Positions 1 through 12,639 of a DNA stretch of 64,000 nucleotides are shown in pieces (positions within the stretch are counted from its first letter, which is position 1; the number at the start of each line of letters is the position of its first letter). Under the pieces are notes generated by a model. The model was not told the DNA's origin, made no database searches, and saw nothing but the letters and a program-made list of their open reading frames with translations. Source of the stretch: Lepus europaeus (Eukaryota; Chordata; Mammalia; Lagomorpha; Leporidae); NCBI RefSeq assembly GCF_033115175.1, contig NC_084844.1, positions 34,877,885 to 34,941,884 on the forward strand, read 5' to 3'. The translations under genes were made by a program, and so were the position numbers.

Positions 1-145
1 TCCACTGCACTCCTGGGCCATAGCAGAGAGCTGGCCTGGAAGAGGGGCAACCAGGACAGAATCTGGCACCCTGACTGGGACTAGAACCCGGTGTGCCGGC
101 GGCACTGCAGGCGGAGGATTAGCCCACTGAGCCACGGCCCCGGTC
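1..145 (-). mobile_element. CSINE (recent subfamily), truncated by window start
   Basis: Contains the B-box side gactagaacccggtgtgcc and the tRNA-like head gattagcccactgagccacg. The rest of the element lies left of the window. Confidence 0.85.
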
Positions 146-154
146 ACTCCTCCC

Positions 155-480
155 TTTTTAAAAATCAATTTATGAATTATTTTTTAAGGAGGACAAATTT
201 CATAAGTACACTTTAGGAATATAGTTATTCTTCCCACAATACCTCCTCTCTCTCCCCTTCCCAGTCCCATTCTCTATTAAGATTCATTTTCAGTTAACTT
301 TGTACACAGAAGATCAACTCTATGTTAAGTAAAGATTTCAACAGTTTGCACACACACATACACAAAGAAACTGAGAACTAATTTTACAGTTAACTCTCAT
401 AATACAACTCATTGAGGACATAGGTCCTGCATGGGGAGTTAGTGCACAGTGACTCCTATTGTTAACAATTAATACTTTTA
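155..480 (-). mobile_element. LINE-1 3' UTR fragment
   Basis: Reverse-strand text resembles 22790-23010 and 45180-45370 (gggactgggaaggggagaga, then tatattcctaaagt and cttatgaaat). These are L1 3' ends of one lagomorph family. It is truncated on both sides and lies in an RPS6KB1 intron. Confidence 0.6.
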
Positions 481-630
481 TATGTGAAGTCAGTGACCAT
501 ATGAGGCTCTTGACATGAGCTGCCTAGGTCTTGGAAGCCTTTTGAATCCACAAACTCCGTCAGTAGTTAGACAAGCCCATAAGCAAAGTGGAAGTTTTCT
601 CTTCCCTTTAAAAAAAAGTACATCTTCAGC

Positions 631-950
631 TGCCGCCACGGTTCAATTGGCTAATCCTCCACCTGCGGCACCGGCACCCCGGGTTCTAGTCCAGGTCGGG
701 GTGCAAGGTTCTGTCCCAGTTGCTGCTCTTCCAGTCCAGCTCTCTGTTGTGGCCCAGGAAGGCAGTGGAGGATAGCCCAAGTTCTTGGGCCCTGCACCCG
801 CATGGGAGACCAGGAGGAAGCACCTGGCTCCTGGCTTCGGATTGGCGCAGCACACAAGCTGTAGCAGCTTTTTGGGGGGTGAACCAACAGAAGGAAGACC
901 TTTCTTTCTCTCTCTCTCTCTCACTGTCCAACTCTGCCTGTCAAAAAAAA
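631..950 (+). mobile_element. CSINE, recent subfamily
   Basis: The tRNA-like head (ttggctaatcctccacctgc, B box gggttctagtcc), central body and CT-rich end ctgcctgtc with A tail are all present. It is one of only two recent-type copies on the + strand. Confidence 0.85.
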
Positions 951-1193
951 AAGAACATCCTCATTTGATGGCCACTTCTTTCTGCTGGGGTCTCACTCAG
1001 AGATCCTTCATGTAGAACATTTATTGCCACAGTGTCTTGGCTTTCCATGCCTGAAATGCTCTCATAGGCTTTTCAGCCAGACCAGGAAGTCTTAAGGGCT
1101 GATTCTGAGGTCAGAATGTTATTTAAGCGATTATCATTTTGTGAGTCTGCTATGTGGACTGCTTCCCATGTTGGAACTCCCTCACCCCCTTTT

Positions 1194-1440
1194 TGTAAAA
1201 TTCTTTATTTAAAAGGCAGCTAGAGAGAGTGTCCCCATTTCTGGTTCATTTTCCAAATGGTGGCAACAGCCAGGGCTGGGCTAGGTTGAAGACAGGAGTC
1301 AGGAACTCATGCCCGGTTTTCCATGTGGATGGCAGGAACTCTACTACTTGAAACTGCTGCCTCTCAGGGTGTACATTAGCACACAGTTGCAGAGCCAGAC
1401 AAACCCTGGCACTCCAACAGGCAATACGACCATCCTAAAC
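1194..1440 (-). mobile_element. Old CSINE-related fragment
   Basis: Degraded body words (aaatggtggcaacagccagg, gggctaggttgaagaca, gatggcaggaactc) without intact ends. Confidence 0.55.
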
Positions 1441-2160
1441 CCTGTCTTAACTGCTTTGCCAAAACACCTTTTTCATGTAAGATTGCATTCTGATGAACTG
1501 AAGATTAGAACTTGAACATAGGAATTTGGAGGTAAGGAAGGCCACACAATTCAACCTGTAACAATGTGTTTATGAGAAAATGCATTAGTGTTTTAGTTCT
1601 TTCAGCCCAGAATCTAAGAAAACATAGTTTCTTTTTCCATTTCTTGGGATGTGGGTGGAGGAAGAGGAACATGATATTGATGATGATGATGATTTGTTCA
1701 TGGAGTACAAGATGACCTTTAAAATGTCAGTATATACAGTTGTAAGGATAATTAACTGTCAAATACCTATTGCCCAACTTCAAAAATGATCAGTGTTGTC
1801 TCTAAAACATACTTGTAAACATAACCACTATGCCATCATTACACCTAAAAAAAGTTGATGATTTCTCCACTTGTTTTTCAGTTTTGATTTTCTTTTTTCC
1901 CTTTTGCTTCAGTAAGAATTCAATCAAGATCTGTGCATGGTTTGGTACTGTATCTCTTAGGTCTCTTGATTTTTAGAAAATCCCCTTTGACGTCTTCCCC
2001 TGGGTATTTACTGAAGAAACTGGACCATTTGTCCTGCAGACTTTCTCCCTTTTTGATTTTGCTGGGTTTATTTCCATGATGTTATTGACCATGTTCATCT
2101 GTTGTCTTTGTTTCCAAAACCAGTAATTAGATTTAGGTGCTTCATCTGATTCAGATTAAA

Positions 2161-2512
2161 CTTTTTTTTTTTTTTTTTTTGGACAGGCAGAGTGGACAGT
2201 GAGAGAGAGAGACAGAGAGAAAGGTCTTCCTTTGCCGTTGGTTCACCCTCCAATGGCCGCTGCGGCCGACGTGCTGCAGCCGGCACATCGCGCTGATCCG
2301 AAGGCAGGAGCCAGGTGCTTCTCCTGGTCTCCCATGGGGTGCAGGGCCCAAGCACTTGGGCCATCCTCCACTGCACTCCCGGGCCACAGCAGAAAGCTGG
2401 CCTGGAAGAGGGGCAACCGGGACAGAATCCGGCACCCTAACCGGGACTAGAACCCGGGGTGCCGGCACCGCCAGGCGGAGGGTTAGCCTGTTGAGCCGCG
2501 GCGCTGGCTACA
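2161..2512 (-). mobile_element. CSINE, recent subfamily
   Basis: Full-length, from T tract and gacaggcagagtggacagtg to the head ggttagcctgttgagccgcg. A flanking repeat cagattaa(a/g)ct is visible (2152-2161 and 2510-2521). Confidence 0.9.
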
Positions 2513-3329
2513 GATTAAGCTCTTGAGACTGTATGCTTCAGTGAGGAAGAGTAAGCTGTAGTTGTATTTCTTTCTGTGATGTTCGTGGTCATTGAAGTGT
2601 ACATCAGTAATTCTCAGCCAGGGGTAATCTGGTGACTCGGGAGACATTTTTATTGCCACAACATGGGAGAAAGACCACTACATGTATCTAGGGCTAGGGA
2701 CCAGCACAAGACAGTGCCAGTAACAGAATTATCAGACCCAAAATGTAAACAGTGCTGAGGTTGAGAAACTTTAGCCTAATCTCATGGTTTCATTAGGGAA
2801 TTGGAAAATAGCCCTAATCTGTTATTCATTCTTTATTAGCTGAAATTCTTGCATCAGTTGTTTGGTTACCCAAAGTGTAGGAAAGGCAAGATAAATTTTT
2901 TCACATTTTCAAAATGAAAAAATGAGTTCCCTAGCATTTCCCAAAATTAACCAGTGAATTTTCTGACTTCTTTTTTTAGTATCATTATGAACTTACATAT
3001 TTTAGCATATTTGTGTGTTCAATACATTGCAGTTATTTTATTGATGCTAATTTTTCTAATTTTTGGACATTAGGTTCATCTTTCGTTTGATTTTGGATTC
3101 TTTTTGTCATGACCACAGCAGATGACCACATCTGATGAGAGGAAAAGGAAGAAACTAATAATATTCTTTGTTTATCTTATAATTCCTACTCCATACTGAG
3201 AATCACTCATTTCTCCAAGGAAATATTTCTAGTGGGAAACAGAATTTGGAGATCACAATCTAGGCACTGACAGTACTCATTGTTACTGGGTTGATCATAT
3301 TAAAATGTCTTAAAACTATTCAGAAGTGT

Positions 3330-3676
3330 ATATATATATATATATATTTTTTTTTTTTTTGACAGGCAGAGTGGACAGTGAGAGAGAAAGACAGAGAGAA
3401 ATGTCTTCCTTTTGCCGTTGGTTCACCCTCCAATGGCCACTGCGGCCGGCGCACTGCGCTGATCCGAAGGCAGGAGCCAGGTGCTTCTCCTGGTCTCCCA
3501 TCCGAGTGCAGGGCCCAAGCACTTGGGCCATCCTCCACTGCACTCCCGGGCCACAGCAGAGAGCTGGCCTGGAAGAGGGGCAACCGGGACAGAATCCGGT
3601 GCCCCAACCGGGACTAGAACCTGGTGTGCCAGCGCCGCAAGGCGGAGGATTAGCCTGTTGAGCCACGGCGCCGGCC
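3330..3676 (-). mobile_element. CSINE, recent subfamily, with (TA)n in its tail
   Basis: Full-length copy. The T tract is joined to a (TA) run at 3329-3346, a microsatellite grown in the SINE tail. The flanking repeat is cagaagt (3320 and 3676 regions). Confidence 0.9.
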
Positions 3677-3823
3677 CAGAAGTATATTTTATAAATAAGG
3701 TCAATGTTATTTTAGTATTAAGTCAGATTTTCTAAATTAGTATATTTTTCCTATATTTGACCCAAGAGTCTAACCAAATGGATTGGGAAAGAGAGAAGGT
3801 ATTAAAGAAATCTGGTAGTTAGG

Positions 3824-4070
3824 GGCCTGTGCTGTGGCGCAGCTGGTTAACGCCCTGGCCTGAAGCGCTGGCATCTCATATGGGCACCGGTTTGAGTTCC
3901 GGCTGCTCCACTTCTGATCCAGCTCTCTGCTAATGGCCTGGGAAAGCAGCAGAGGATGGCCTAAGTCCTTGGGCCCCTGCACCTGTGTGGGAGACCCGGA
4001 AGAAGCTCCTGGCTCCTGGCTTCAGATTGGCGTGGCTCTGGCCATTGGGGAGTGAACCATCGGATGGAAG

Positions 4071-4108
<38 letters not shown>

Positions 4109-4213
4109 CTTCTCTCTCTCTCTCTCTGCCTCTTCTCTCTCTCTCTCTGCCTCTTCTCTCTCTGTGTAACTCTGACTTTCAAATAAATAAATAAATCTTT
4201 AAAAAAAAAAAAA
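3824..4213 (+). mobile_element. CSINE, older tail type, perfect target-site duplication
   Basis: Starts gggcctgtgctgtggcgcag and ends with aaataaataaatcttt and an A tail. The CT-rich region has expanded into (CT)n blocks separated by gcctcttctc (4070-4160). The direct repeat agaaatctggtagttag flanks both sides, an unusually clear 17-bp TSD. Confidence 0.93.
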
Positions 4214-4621
4214 AGAAATCTGGTAGTTAGAACTTAGGTAATACTACTCTTTCACGAGAAAATATCCTCATTCAGGGTAGACTATTTTTATTCCTTGGGA
4301 AATCTAAAGGAGTGAAACAAGCCATAGGAAGAAACTTTAACTAGAGCGTCTTGCCAATGTGATTTGCGTTTTAACTCCTTAGTTTTTCTGGTTCATTACA
4401 AACCTGCAGTGGCCAACTGAGCAGATTATTTCTAGGGATCTGGCTAGTGAACTAGGCACACTGAAGCTTTGTGAGGGGAAAACTGATTACATTTTTAATA
4501 GGAATGATATCTGTATACTAAAATATATTTTAATGCATGTTTAAAATTTGAAGATATAATTTGACTGTTGATAGATTTTGCCTTTTTTCCATGTGGCCTA
4601 TGTCTACTACAATTACTCTGA

Positions 4622-4894
<273 letters not shown>

Positions 4895-5187
4895 TAAGAA
4901 AATTGATTTGGCTGGTTTTGCAGTTCATGTGGTAACCTAGATAACTTTGTTGTTGTTCTTAAATTATCCCTTTATAACTTACTGGTACCTACAAAATTGA
5001 TCATAATCCAACATTCCAATTTAGCAATTGCAGTGGGAACATATGATTCTTTGGAGTCTGTGATTCCTTTTTTGGTTAAGCCAGTGAGTTAAAATGATGT
5101 GAGGCTTAGCATCTCAGTCAAAAACTTCAGCCATAATACTGAGAGGAAAAGAGCTCACAGTTTTCTTCTTCAGAGATCTGGAGTGCT

Positions 5188-5524
5188 TTTTTTTTTTTTT
5201 TTTTCTGTTTTTAAAGATCTGTTTGAAAAAGGCAGAGTGACAGGGAGAAACAGCGCATGCGCGAGAAAGATCTTTCATCTTCTCATTCACTCCCCAAATG
5301 GTCATGATGGACAGGCCTGGGCCAGGCTGAAGCCAGGAGCCTGAAACTCCATCTAGGTCACTCACATGGATGGCAGGAACCCAAGCACTTAGGGCATTCT
5401 CTGGCTGCTTTCCCAGGTGCATTATCAAGGAGCTGGATCAACAGCAGAGCAGCCAGGACTTGAATAGGCACTGCTGTATGGGATGCAAGTTGTGGCTTAG
5501 CTTGCTGCACTATAACACTGGCCC
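5188..5524 (-). mobile_element. CSINE, older copy
   Basis: T tract, then aaagatctgtttgaaaaagg and aggcctgggccaggctgaag, to cactataacactggcccc. In RPS6KB1 intron 4844-6316. Confidence 0.8.
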
Positions 5525-6142
5525 CTTGGGCATTCTTGACATAAGTCTGTAGGGAATTTTTAATGTTAACTGTGACTACTCAACATCAAAATACATTGAT
5601 TCAAATGTGATAGTAAATAAGTTTGCATTGTACAAGTATTTGTGTGAGATTATACCTCAGAAGCAAAACCAAGCCCTTATGTATTGGCCAATAAAGATGA
5701 TGGATTTATATTAGATGAGCATCACTGAGTACTGCTTGCCTAAGTATCAGGTGTGCTCATGTTTTTCACTGTACTTCTGTGTCACATGGACATCTACTTC
5801 TTTATTTATCCTTTGTAACCTTTGTCATTTCCTTTTCAGCTACTTCTAGAGAATATAGAGAAAGCATTCATTGGGGAGGCTTTTTCCCCCATTTGTTTCT
5901 GAGTTCTCTGGATTTGTCACTAACTTAATTCTCACACACTTTTTCATGCTGTTGACAATATAACCCAAATAGTGTTGTATCTTATAGGGTTGGGAGTAAG
6001 TTCTGAAGTTAACATGAAATGCAAAAACTGTATATAATCAAAATCACTTTTAAGTCATCTTACTTAGTATAGTATGGATTTGAATAAACATCACTGAGGA
6101 GTAATTCTATACATGTATGATTACGTAGTAATATATAAGAAG

Positions 6143-6300
6143 AGGGGTCAGTATTTGGCCTAGAAGTTAAGACACTGCTTGGTACACCTGCATCCCCTAT
6201 AGGAGTGCCTCACTCTGTGTCCTCCTCCATTCCTGATTCCAGCTTCCTGCTAATGCACACCCTGCTCAGTTAGCTAAGTCCCTGCCACCCATGTGGCATT
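6143..6300 (+). mobile_element. Old CSINE 5' fragment next to a splice acceptor
   Basis: Words such as ggggtcagtatttggcctag, agttaagacactgcttgg and ttccagcttcctgctaatgc belong to an old CSINE-like family also present at 16565, 17440, 40225 and 43530. It ends about 16 bp before the RPS6KB1 exon at 6317. Confidence 0.65.
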
Positions 6301-6316
6301 TGCTAATGTCTTTCAG

Positions 6317-6429
6317 GGTTTTACATATGTGGCTCCATCTGTACTTGAAAGTGTGAAAGAAAAGTTTTCCTTTGAACCAAAAATCCGATCACCTCGAAGA
6401 TTTATTGGCAGCCCACGGACACCTGTCAG
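6317..6429 (+). CDS. RPS6KB1: RPS6KB1 coding exon with hydrophobic motif and autoinhibitory sites
   Basis: The 113-bp exon starts GFTYVAPSVLESV and ends SPRRFIGSPRTPV plus two bases of the next serine codon. With the preceding exon it completes the hydrophobic motif FLGFTY, whose Thr (T389 in p70, T412 in the long form) is the mTORC1 site. The SP and TP sites in the stretch after KIRSPRRF are the known phosphorylated residues of the autoinhibitory domain. The acceptor is gtctttcag before GGTTTT and the donor is CAG followed by gtattt. The intron just upstream ends in an old CSINE fragment (6143-6300), so the 3' splice signals lie within about 17 bp of repeat-derived sequence. Confidence 0.95.
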
Positions 6430-6679
6430 GTATTTCAGTCTCTGTTATTCTGTCTTTTGTTTTTGTTTTTCGAACCTAGAAGAACACTTCTTAAGAAATT
6501 TATGCCAAGTTACATAAATGAAAGGTCTGTCATACTTCTTTGGTTGATATAAACACAGCATTTATGTCTTCTTACATTGCAAAGGACAAGTCTGTGACTA
6601 ATCTATGACATGTTACATAGTTTGCCTTCCCTCCTGAAAATAAGCTGCTACACTGGCAGATGTCCTTTTCTTCCATTTA

Positions 6680-7170
6680 ACACATTTATGGTGTACCAGG
6701 GGTTGTGCCACATGTTATATGTTTATAACACAGGAATGGTCTGATGAAGCTTACAGTTTAGTGGGAGAGAGTCATAATTTACCATGGAAGGAAATACACA
6801 GAATACATTTATAATTACAAGTAGTGCCAAGTGGTGTGTGTGTATATAAATATATATATAAAGTGTGGTGCTAGCAGCAGAGAAAAGCAAGAGGGCTTCT
6901 GTTCATGGTTGTCAGAGGAAGGCTTCCCTGGTGAAATAACATCTAAATGAAGAAAAAGAGCCCACCATACAAATAATAGGAGGTACAAGACCATGACATA
7001 CCAGAAGAAAATCAAGTGCAGAAGCCCCGAGGGAAGAAAACACTTGGCTTTTTTTGGAAATGAAAGGGAGATGCATGTTCCTGGAGTGTGGTGAGTGAGG
7101 AGAAATGGCGGAGGTTTGAGAAAGTATTTTAAGTGCCATGGGAAGCTATTTTAAGTCAGGGAGTAAAATT
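6680..7170 (+). mobile_element. LINE-2 3' end remnant
   Basis: L2-like words occur in order: tgtaccaggggttgtgcca, gaagcttacagtttagtggg, gaggaaggcttccctggtga, gaagaaaaagagccc and gttcctggagtgtg. Ancient and diverged. It fills much of the RPS6KB1 intron 6430-7383. Confidence 0.6.
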
Positions 7171-7383
7171 ATTTTTAAGAATAATTTATTGACGATTTTA
7201 GAAGACAAGTGTAGACATAGAGGGGAGAGATGGCTCAACTTTTGCCTTTGTACTGATCCAAATGAAAATAAAATTAAATGAAAATAAACATCTTATTACC
7301 TCCCTCTTTAAATGTAAGAGAAGTATTTTTTTGTTGAGCTGATCCTTGAGACAAATGAATGATAGCTCTCCCTTGTCTTAAAG

Positions 7384-7621
7384 CCCAGTCAAATTTTCTC
7401 CTGGGGATTTCTGGGGAAGAGGTGCTTCAGCCAGCACGGCAAATCCTCAGACACCTGTGGAATACCCAATGGAAACAAGTGGAATAGAGCAGATGGATGT
7501 GACGACAAGTGGGGAAGCATCAGCTCCACTTCCGATACGACAGCCGAACTCCGGACCATACAAAAAACAAGCTTTTCCCATGATCTCCAAACGGCCAGAG
7601 CACCTGCGTATGAATCTATGA
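7384..7621 (+). CDS. RPS6KB1: RPS6KB1 terminal coding exon
   Basis: After the acceptor gtcttaaag the exon completes a serine codon and reads PVKFSPGDFWGRG, then a low-complexity tail, ending SKRPEHLRMNL and TGA at 7619-7621. There are 78 residues plus stop. This is the S6K1 C-terminal tail, including the end of the autoinhibitory region. One position in the MDVTTSGEAS stretch reads Thr where I remember Met in human; that is recollection, not something checked. No frameshift or internal stop is present. Confidence 0.95.
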
Positions 7622-10600
7622 CAGAGCAAAGCTTCCAATGAATATGAGGTGAAAAACGGGGAGGGGGGGTTGTGAGCCTCCTGCAAAGTGAACAAGAAGA
7701 CTCAAAATGACAGTCTCAGAGTCAGTGTTGTTACACAGAACACTTTGGATGGAGGAGAAACAAACATAGATTTTTAAAACTCAATCAATGGTGCAAAAAA
7801 AAAAAAACTTAAGTAAAATAGTATTGCAGAACTCTTAGGCACATCAATTGATTGATTCCTAGCGACATCTTCTCAACCTTATCAAGGATTTTCATGTTGA
7901 CGGCTCGAAACTGGCAGTATTAAGGGTAGGATGTTGCTTCTGAATCACTGTTGAGTTCTGATTGTGTTGAAGAAGGGTTATACTTTCATTAGGCAATAAT
8001 GCCTATAATACTTGCAACTAAGGACAAATTAGCATGCAAGCTTGGTCAAACTTTTTCCAGCAACATGGAATCAAAGAAAAAACAAACTTATCAATTGATG
8101 TTTTATGTGCAAACAACCTGAATCTTTTTTTTATATAAATATATATTTTTCAAATAGATTTTTGATTCAGCTCATTATGGAATACATCCCAAACTTTAAA
8201 ATGCGAAATTATTGGTTGGTGTGAAGAAAGCCAGACAGCTTTTGTTTCTTCTCTTGATGAAATAATAAAATGCAAATGAATCATTGTTAACCACAGCTGT
8301 GGCTCGTTTGAGGGATTGGGGTGGACCTGGGGTTCATTTTCAGTGACCCAGCTGCAATACCTGTCTGTAATACTAGAAAAAAGATGATTCTATTTAATCA
8401 TTTCTACTTGCAGTACTACTATGTGCTCAGCTTAACTGGAAGCCTTGGAATGGGCATAAGTTGTATGTTCTACATTTCATCCTTATCCTGGGCCTGCGTT
8501 GCACTGGAAAAAAAAAAACACCACCTGTACTTATACCAGTATTTGGTTCAAGATGCCAAATTTGTTCAGCCCATGGTTGAAGGAGGACAGAAGACAGTCA
8601 GGATAGAATGCATACCGAGGGCTGTAAAATGAGGGAGTTAGGGATTTCTAGGGGAAAGAGGGTGTTGCCATGGTCCACACTGTAATATCTTTACAGCAAA
8701 TTGGTAAGGTTTCATGTTTTACTTCTTTTTACTGTTTTTTTGCTGTATACCTTAATTTTTTTTTTTTCCTTGACAGTTTTAAAAAGGAAAAAAGGTCTAA
8801 TTTTCTTTTTTCTTGTTTGTATCGGGGCTATATTTTTTGATTGTAAAAATATTTAATGGCCTTTTGATGAATGTCTTCCACATTGAATAAGAAAACTTAG
8901 TGGCTTAATTTAGGAAACACATTAACAGGACACCATGTTTTGAAATTGTAACAAAATCCACATAAGTGATTTTACAGGTACAAAGAATAAAAATAAGGTA
9001 ACTTTACCTTCTTAAATATTTTCTGCCTTAAAGAGAGCATTTCCATGACTTTAGCTGGTGAAAGGGTTTAATATCTGCAGAGCTTTATAAAAATGTATTT
9101 CAGTGCATACTGGTATAGTAGATGATCATGCAGTTGCAGTTGAGTATTATCACCTCTTTTTTGTTTTGTCTTTTATATGTCTTCAATCTGAGTGTGCAAA
9201 GTCAATTTGTGATATTTTGCAACCCTAGGATTTTTTTAAATAGATGCTGCTTGCTATGTTTTCCAAACCTTTTTGAGCCATAGGATCCAAGCCATAGAAT
9301 TCTTTATGCATGTTGAATTCAGTCAAAAAAGAACAAGATGTTGCTTATTTCAATTGCAGTTCAAGTCACATGGGATGAAATCCAGTGACAGTAAGCAAAA
9401 GCAAAAACAGAAAACATGAAAAATGATTTGAAATATATCTTTTCAATTGTGGCAATAAATGAAAGATTTGGTTCATTTTGGGACAGAAAGCTTTTTTTTT
9501 TTTTTTTTTTTTTTTTTCCTAATCACTCCCTCCAGATCCCCTCCTCCCTTATTGCAGCAGCCTACTGAGAACTTGGGAGTTGTAGCTGGTAAATTAGAAA
9601 CTACAATAATGATTTAAGCACATAAATTGTATTTAGTCTATCTTTGTTCTCTGACAATTTATGATATTTGAAAAACCAGAACCCAAAAAGCTCTGGTGAT
9701 ATATGTACAGGCATTATTTTAGGCTGTAAATGATTGTCAAATATGTTTACTCACTGTAGTGTTGACTGCCTGACCAGATTCCAGTGAAACTTTTACACCA
9801 AAATACTCCTCTTCAGTCTTACTTGTGAGTAGAATGTACACTGTGATTGGCTGGCTTTAACCACCCCATAGTTAAACTGTTCTCATAATTAGAACTGCCA
9901 GCAATAGTGGCAAACTGCAACTTTTTTTTTTTTCCAGAAAAACCATTAATTGCACACCATCTACACAAATACATATTTTTTCTAACTTCACATTTATTAA
10001 GTAAAATTACTTTCCCATGCTGTGGGCATGTTTATTGAGAAATTGTTTCATAAATGGATATCCCTACTATGACTGTGAAAACATGTCAGGTGTCACATTA
10101 GTGTCACAGACAGAAAGCACACACCTATGCAATATGGCTTACCTTATATTTATTTGTAAAAAATCCAAACATAGTTTAAAATATATGATGTCAATATTAC
10201 TAGTCTTGTGTTTCTAAGAGGGTCTTTATGATTAAACCAGGTAAGTGTATAACAGAGATTAAGTGCTTTTTCTTTTAATCACTTACTTTCTTTAGAATCG
10301 CTATTACAGGATATTTTTTTATTTTATACATGCTGTTTTTTAACCAAAATGTAATCACTGAATTGAAGTTTACTAATTTTGATTTTATAAGGTTTGTAGC
10401 ATTACAGAATAACTAAACTGGGATTTATAAAACCAGCTGTGATTAACAATGTAAAGTATTAATTATTGAACAGATTTTTAGGAAAATTGTTATTTTTTTT
10501 CCCCTTCATGGTCTTAAGTAATTTGAAGTCTTCAGAAGGATTTTCCCATACTATTTTTTGAGATAGAAGATAATTTGACAAGGGTGGGGAGGATGCATGT

Positions 10601-11393
10601 ATGTTACTCCATAAATTCAACATTGTTTACTATGGATAGTAAGTGATTATAAAAAGATGCATCTTAGATAGTAGTAATGTACTGAGCTCTGGATTTTACA
10701 CTTAAAACCAAACTGTTTTGAATATTACTAGTCATATGGTTCCTAGCTTACAAGGGCTAGATCTAAGATTATTCACTTAAGAAATGTTGAATTTATGAAG
10801 ATTAGATTTTGAGGATTTGAGAATGGTTAATTTCTCAAGAATACCACTGTCCAAACATCTCTGTTTTTTCATAGGAGTAGACACCAGCAAGTTGGACAAA
10901 AGTATCGTAAAAGTATTGTCATACATGACCTGTGGTCTGTTGCTGATTAATACAGTACTTTCCTTGTGTGGTTCTTAACACTACAGCACAAGTATTATCT
11001 TAGTGGATTACCTAGTGCAACATCTGAAAGATGGGTTCATCTGTGTGTGTGTTTGCTCTTTAAACTATTAGGTTTCTCCCCTTGCAAGTTGGCTTTGCAT
11101 CTATCAAAGTAAATAAATTTCTTCAGCTGCCTTATTAGGAGTGCTTTGAGGGTTACACCGTTTTTGCTTTTCATCTTGTATTTAGTTTACTGTATTAAGG
11201 TATTTCATTTCAGATTGAATGAATGTAAATAGAATTAAATGCAAATTTGAATGAACATAAAATAGAAGTGATTTTTTATTACCCTAAACTAGGAAGCAGT
11301 AACTTAGTATACGTATCAGATGTACAAATGATTTAAATTTTTTCTCATTAACACTCCAGATGTGTCCAAATTCTCATATTCTTATTTAATAAA
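7622..11393 (+). other. RPS6KB1: RPS6KB1 3' UTR and alternative poly(A) signals
   Basis: AT-rich, almost free of CSINEs, and without long ORFs, which fits a long conserved 3' UTR. AATAAA hexamers are seen at 8264-8269, 8986-8991, 9454-9459, 11112-11117 and 11388-11393. Homopolymer T tracts occur at about 8758-8768 and 9491-9517. Which signals are used cannot be told from sequence; the first would give a UTR of about 650 bases and the last about 3.8 kb. The low SINE load compared with flanking DNA supports the longer form. Confidence 0.6.
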
Positions 11394-12639
11394 CTATTTA
11401 TGTATGTGAAGAGTGACAGTTGTAAAACTGTTTCTGCTGAGAAACTGAAGCTATTTAAGTATATAACAAGTTTTAGTACTGATTTTATATTAGATCTTAA
11501 GCATCTTTGATTTTCAATCTGTTAAATAGAATTGAATTGTTTGCTTTAAAAAAGGTTCATATTACAAGTTAGTGAAAGCTAGCTTCACATAAAAACATTG
11601 GGAAGACTTTCTTGTGCTTACAATCAACAGTCTGTCTTGCCACACTTGTCAACTGCATTAAATAATTTGATATGTATACACAAAAATAATGTAATGCACA
11701 AATCTGTTTTAACTAATGTTTCATATCTTGTATAAGATGGGTGTTTCATATAAAATACTTATCTATAAACTAATTTTATCACACTTGCCAAGGTGATTTC
11801 TCCCAAAAGTAACATTTTCCTATGACATTTTCCTCCTTATCAAATCACCATATTTTCTAAAAAACCCAGCACTGTCCACCATGAACCTCTTTTAATATTT
11901 TAATCATATTAAGAAAAAGTCTGAATAGTTACCAGGTAAGCAGGTAAAAATAGGTATTGCAGTAGGGCTAAAGTAACTTAAGTAGTAGAATGCTATTCTT
12001 ATGTTCTGAATAGCCTGTCTTCTAGGCCCTTTTTCACAGCCAAATTTTAATTCCAATTGCTTTTGTCACCTCTCCTGTGCTTAAATAATCCCAAACAGTA
12101 TGGCTACTAGCTTCACCACAAAACCAGAAAACTGATTTCAGGCCAACTTAGCTTGTTAAAATATTTTCAGGGATTTTCAAAGTAGATAAAAGGGCTAAAT
12201 ATACTGTAAATTAAGGAACAGAAACAACCTGAGTGTTGGGGAAAGGGTTATAGACTACCTAACGTCCTTTTGTCATTTTGGCCATACAAGAATGAAAGTG
12301 ACTTTACCCACAGCTTGTGGTCAAAACCCTTTGTCTTCCATGTGCTGATTTGGACTCTGTCTTATCAATATTGCAAATTTGTTTTCTGCCTCTTCCTCAT
12401 AACTTATTCCCACTGTCTTCCTTGTATACAAACTCAATAGATGGTACACAAATGGGCAGAAATCTTGTACTCCAAAGTTAGATAAAAACAGTGGGGCCCT
12501 TCAGACTTCTGTTATAGACTTCAGATTCTTCCATATCAAGGCAAGAAAATGCCTCATCCTCTTTTCCACCACCCTGCACTGATAATCCTAAGGCAGGCAA
12601 ACCACACAATCCAAAACTATGGCTATACCTGAGTGTAAG
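11394..12639. other. Intergenic spacer, no recognised feature
   Basis: AT-rich sequence between the last candidate RPS6KB1 poly(A) signal and the antisense L1 fragment. I see no ORF with family resemblance, no CSINE and no clear RNA gene. Confidence 0.5.

Noticed and set aside
4070-4160. Regularly spaced short repeats that might suggest an array
   Set aside because: They are (CT)n blocks expanded inside a CSINE 3' region, not a CRISPR or other spaced array.
8321-8632. A 103-codon frame in the RPS6KB1 3' UTR
   Set aside because: No family resemblance, and it lies after the stop codon in an AT-rich UTR; chance frame.
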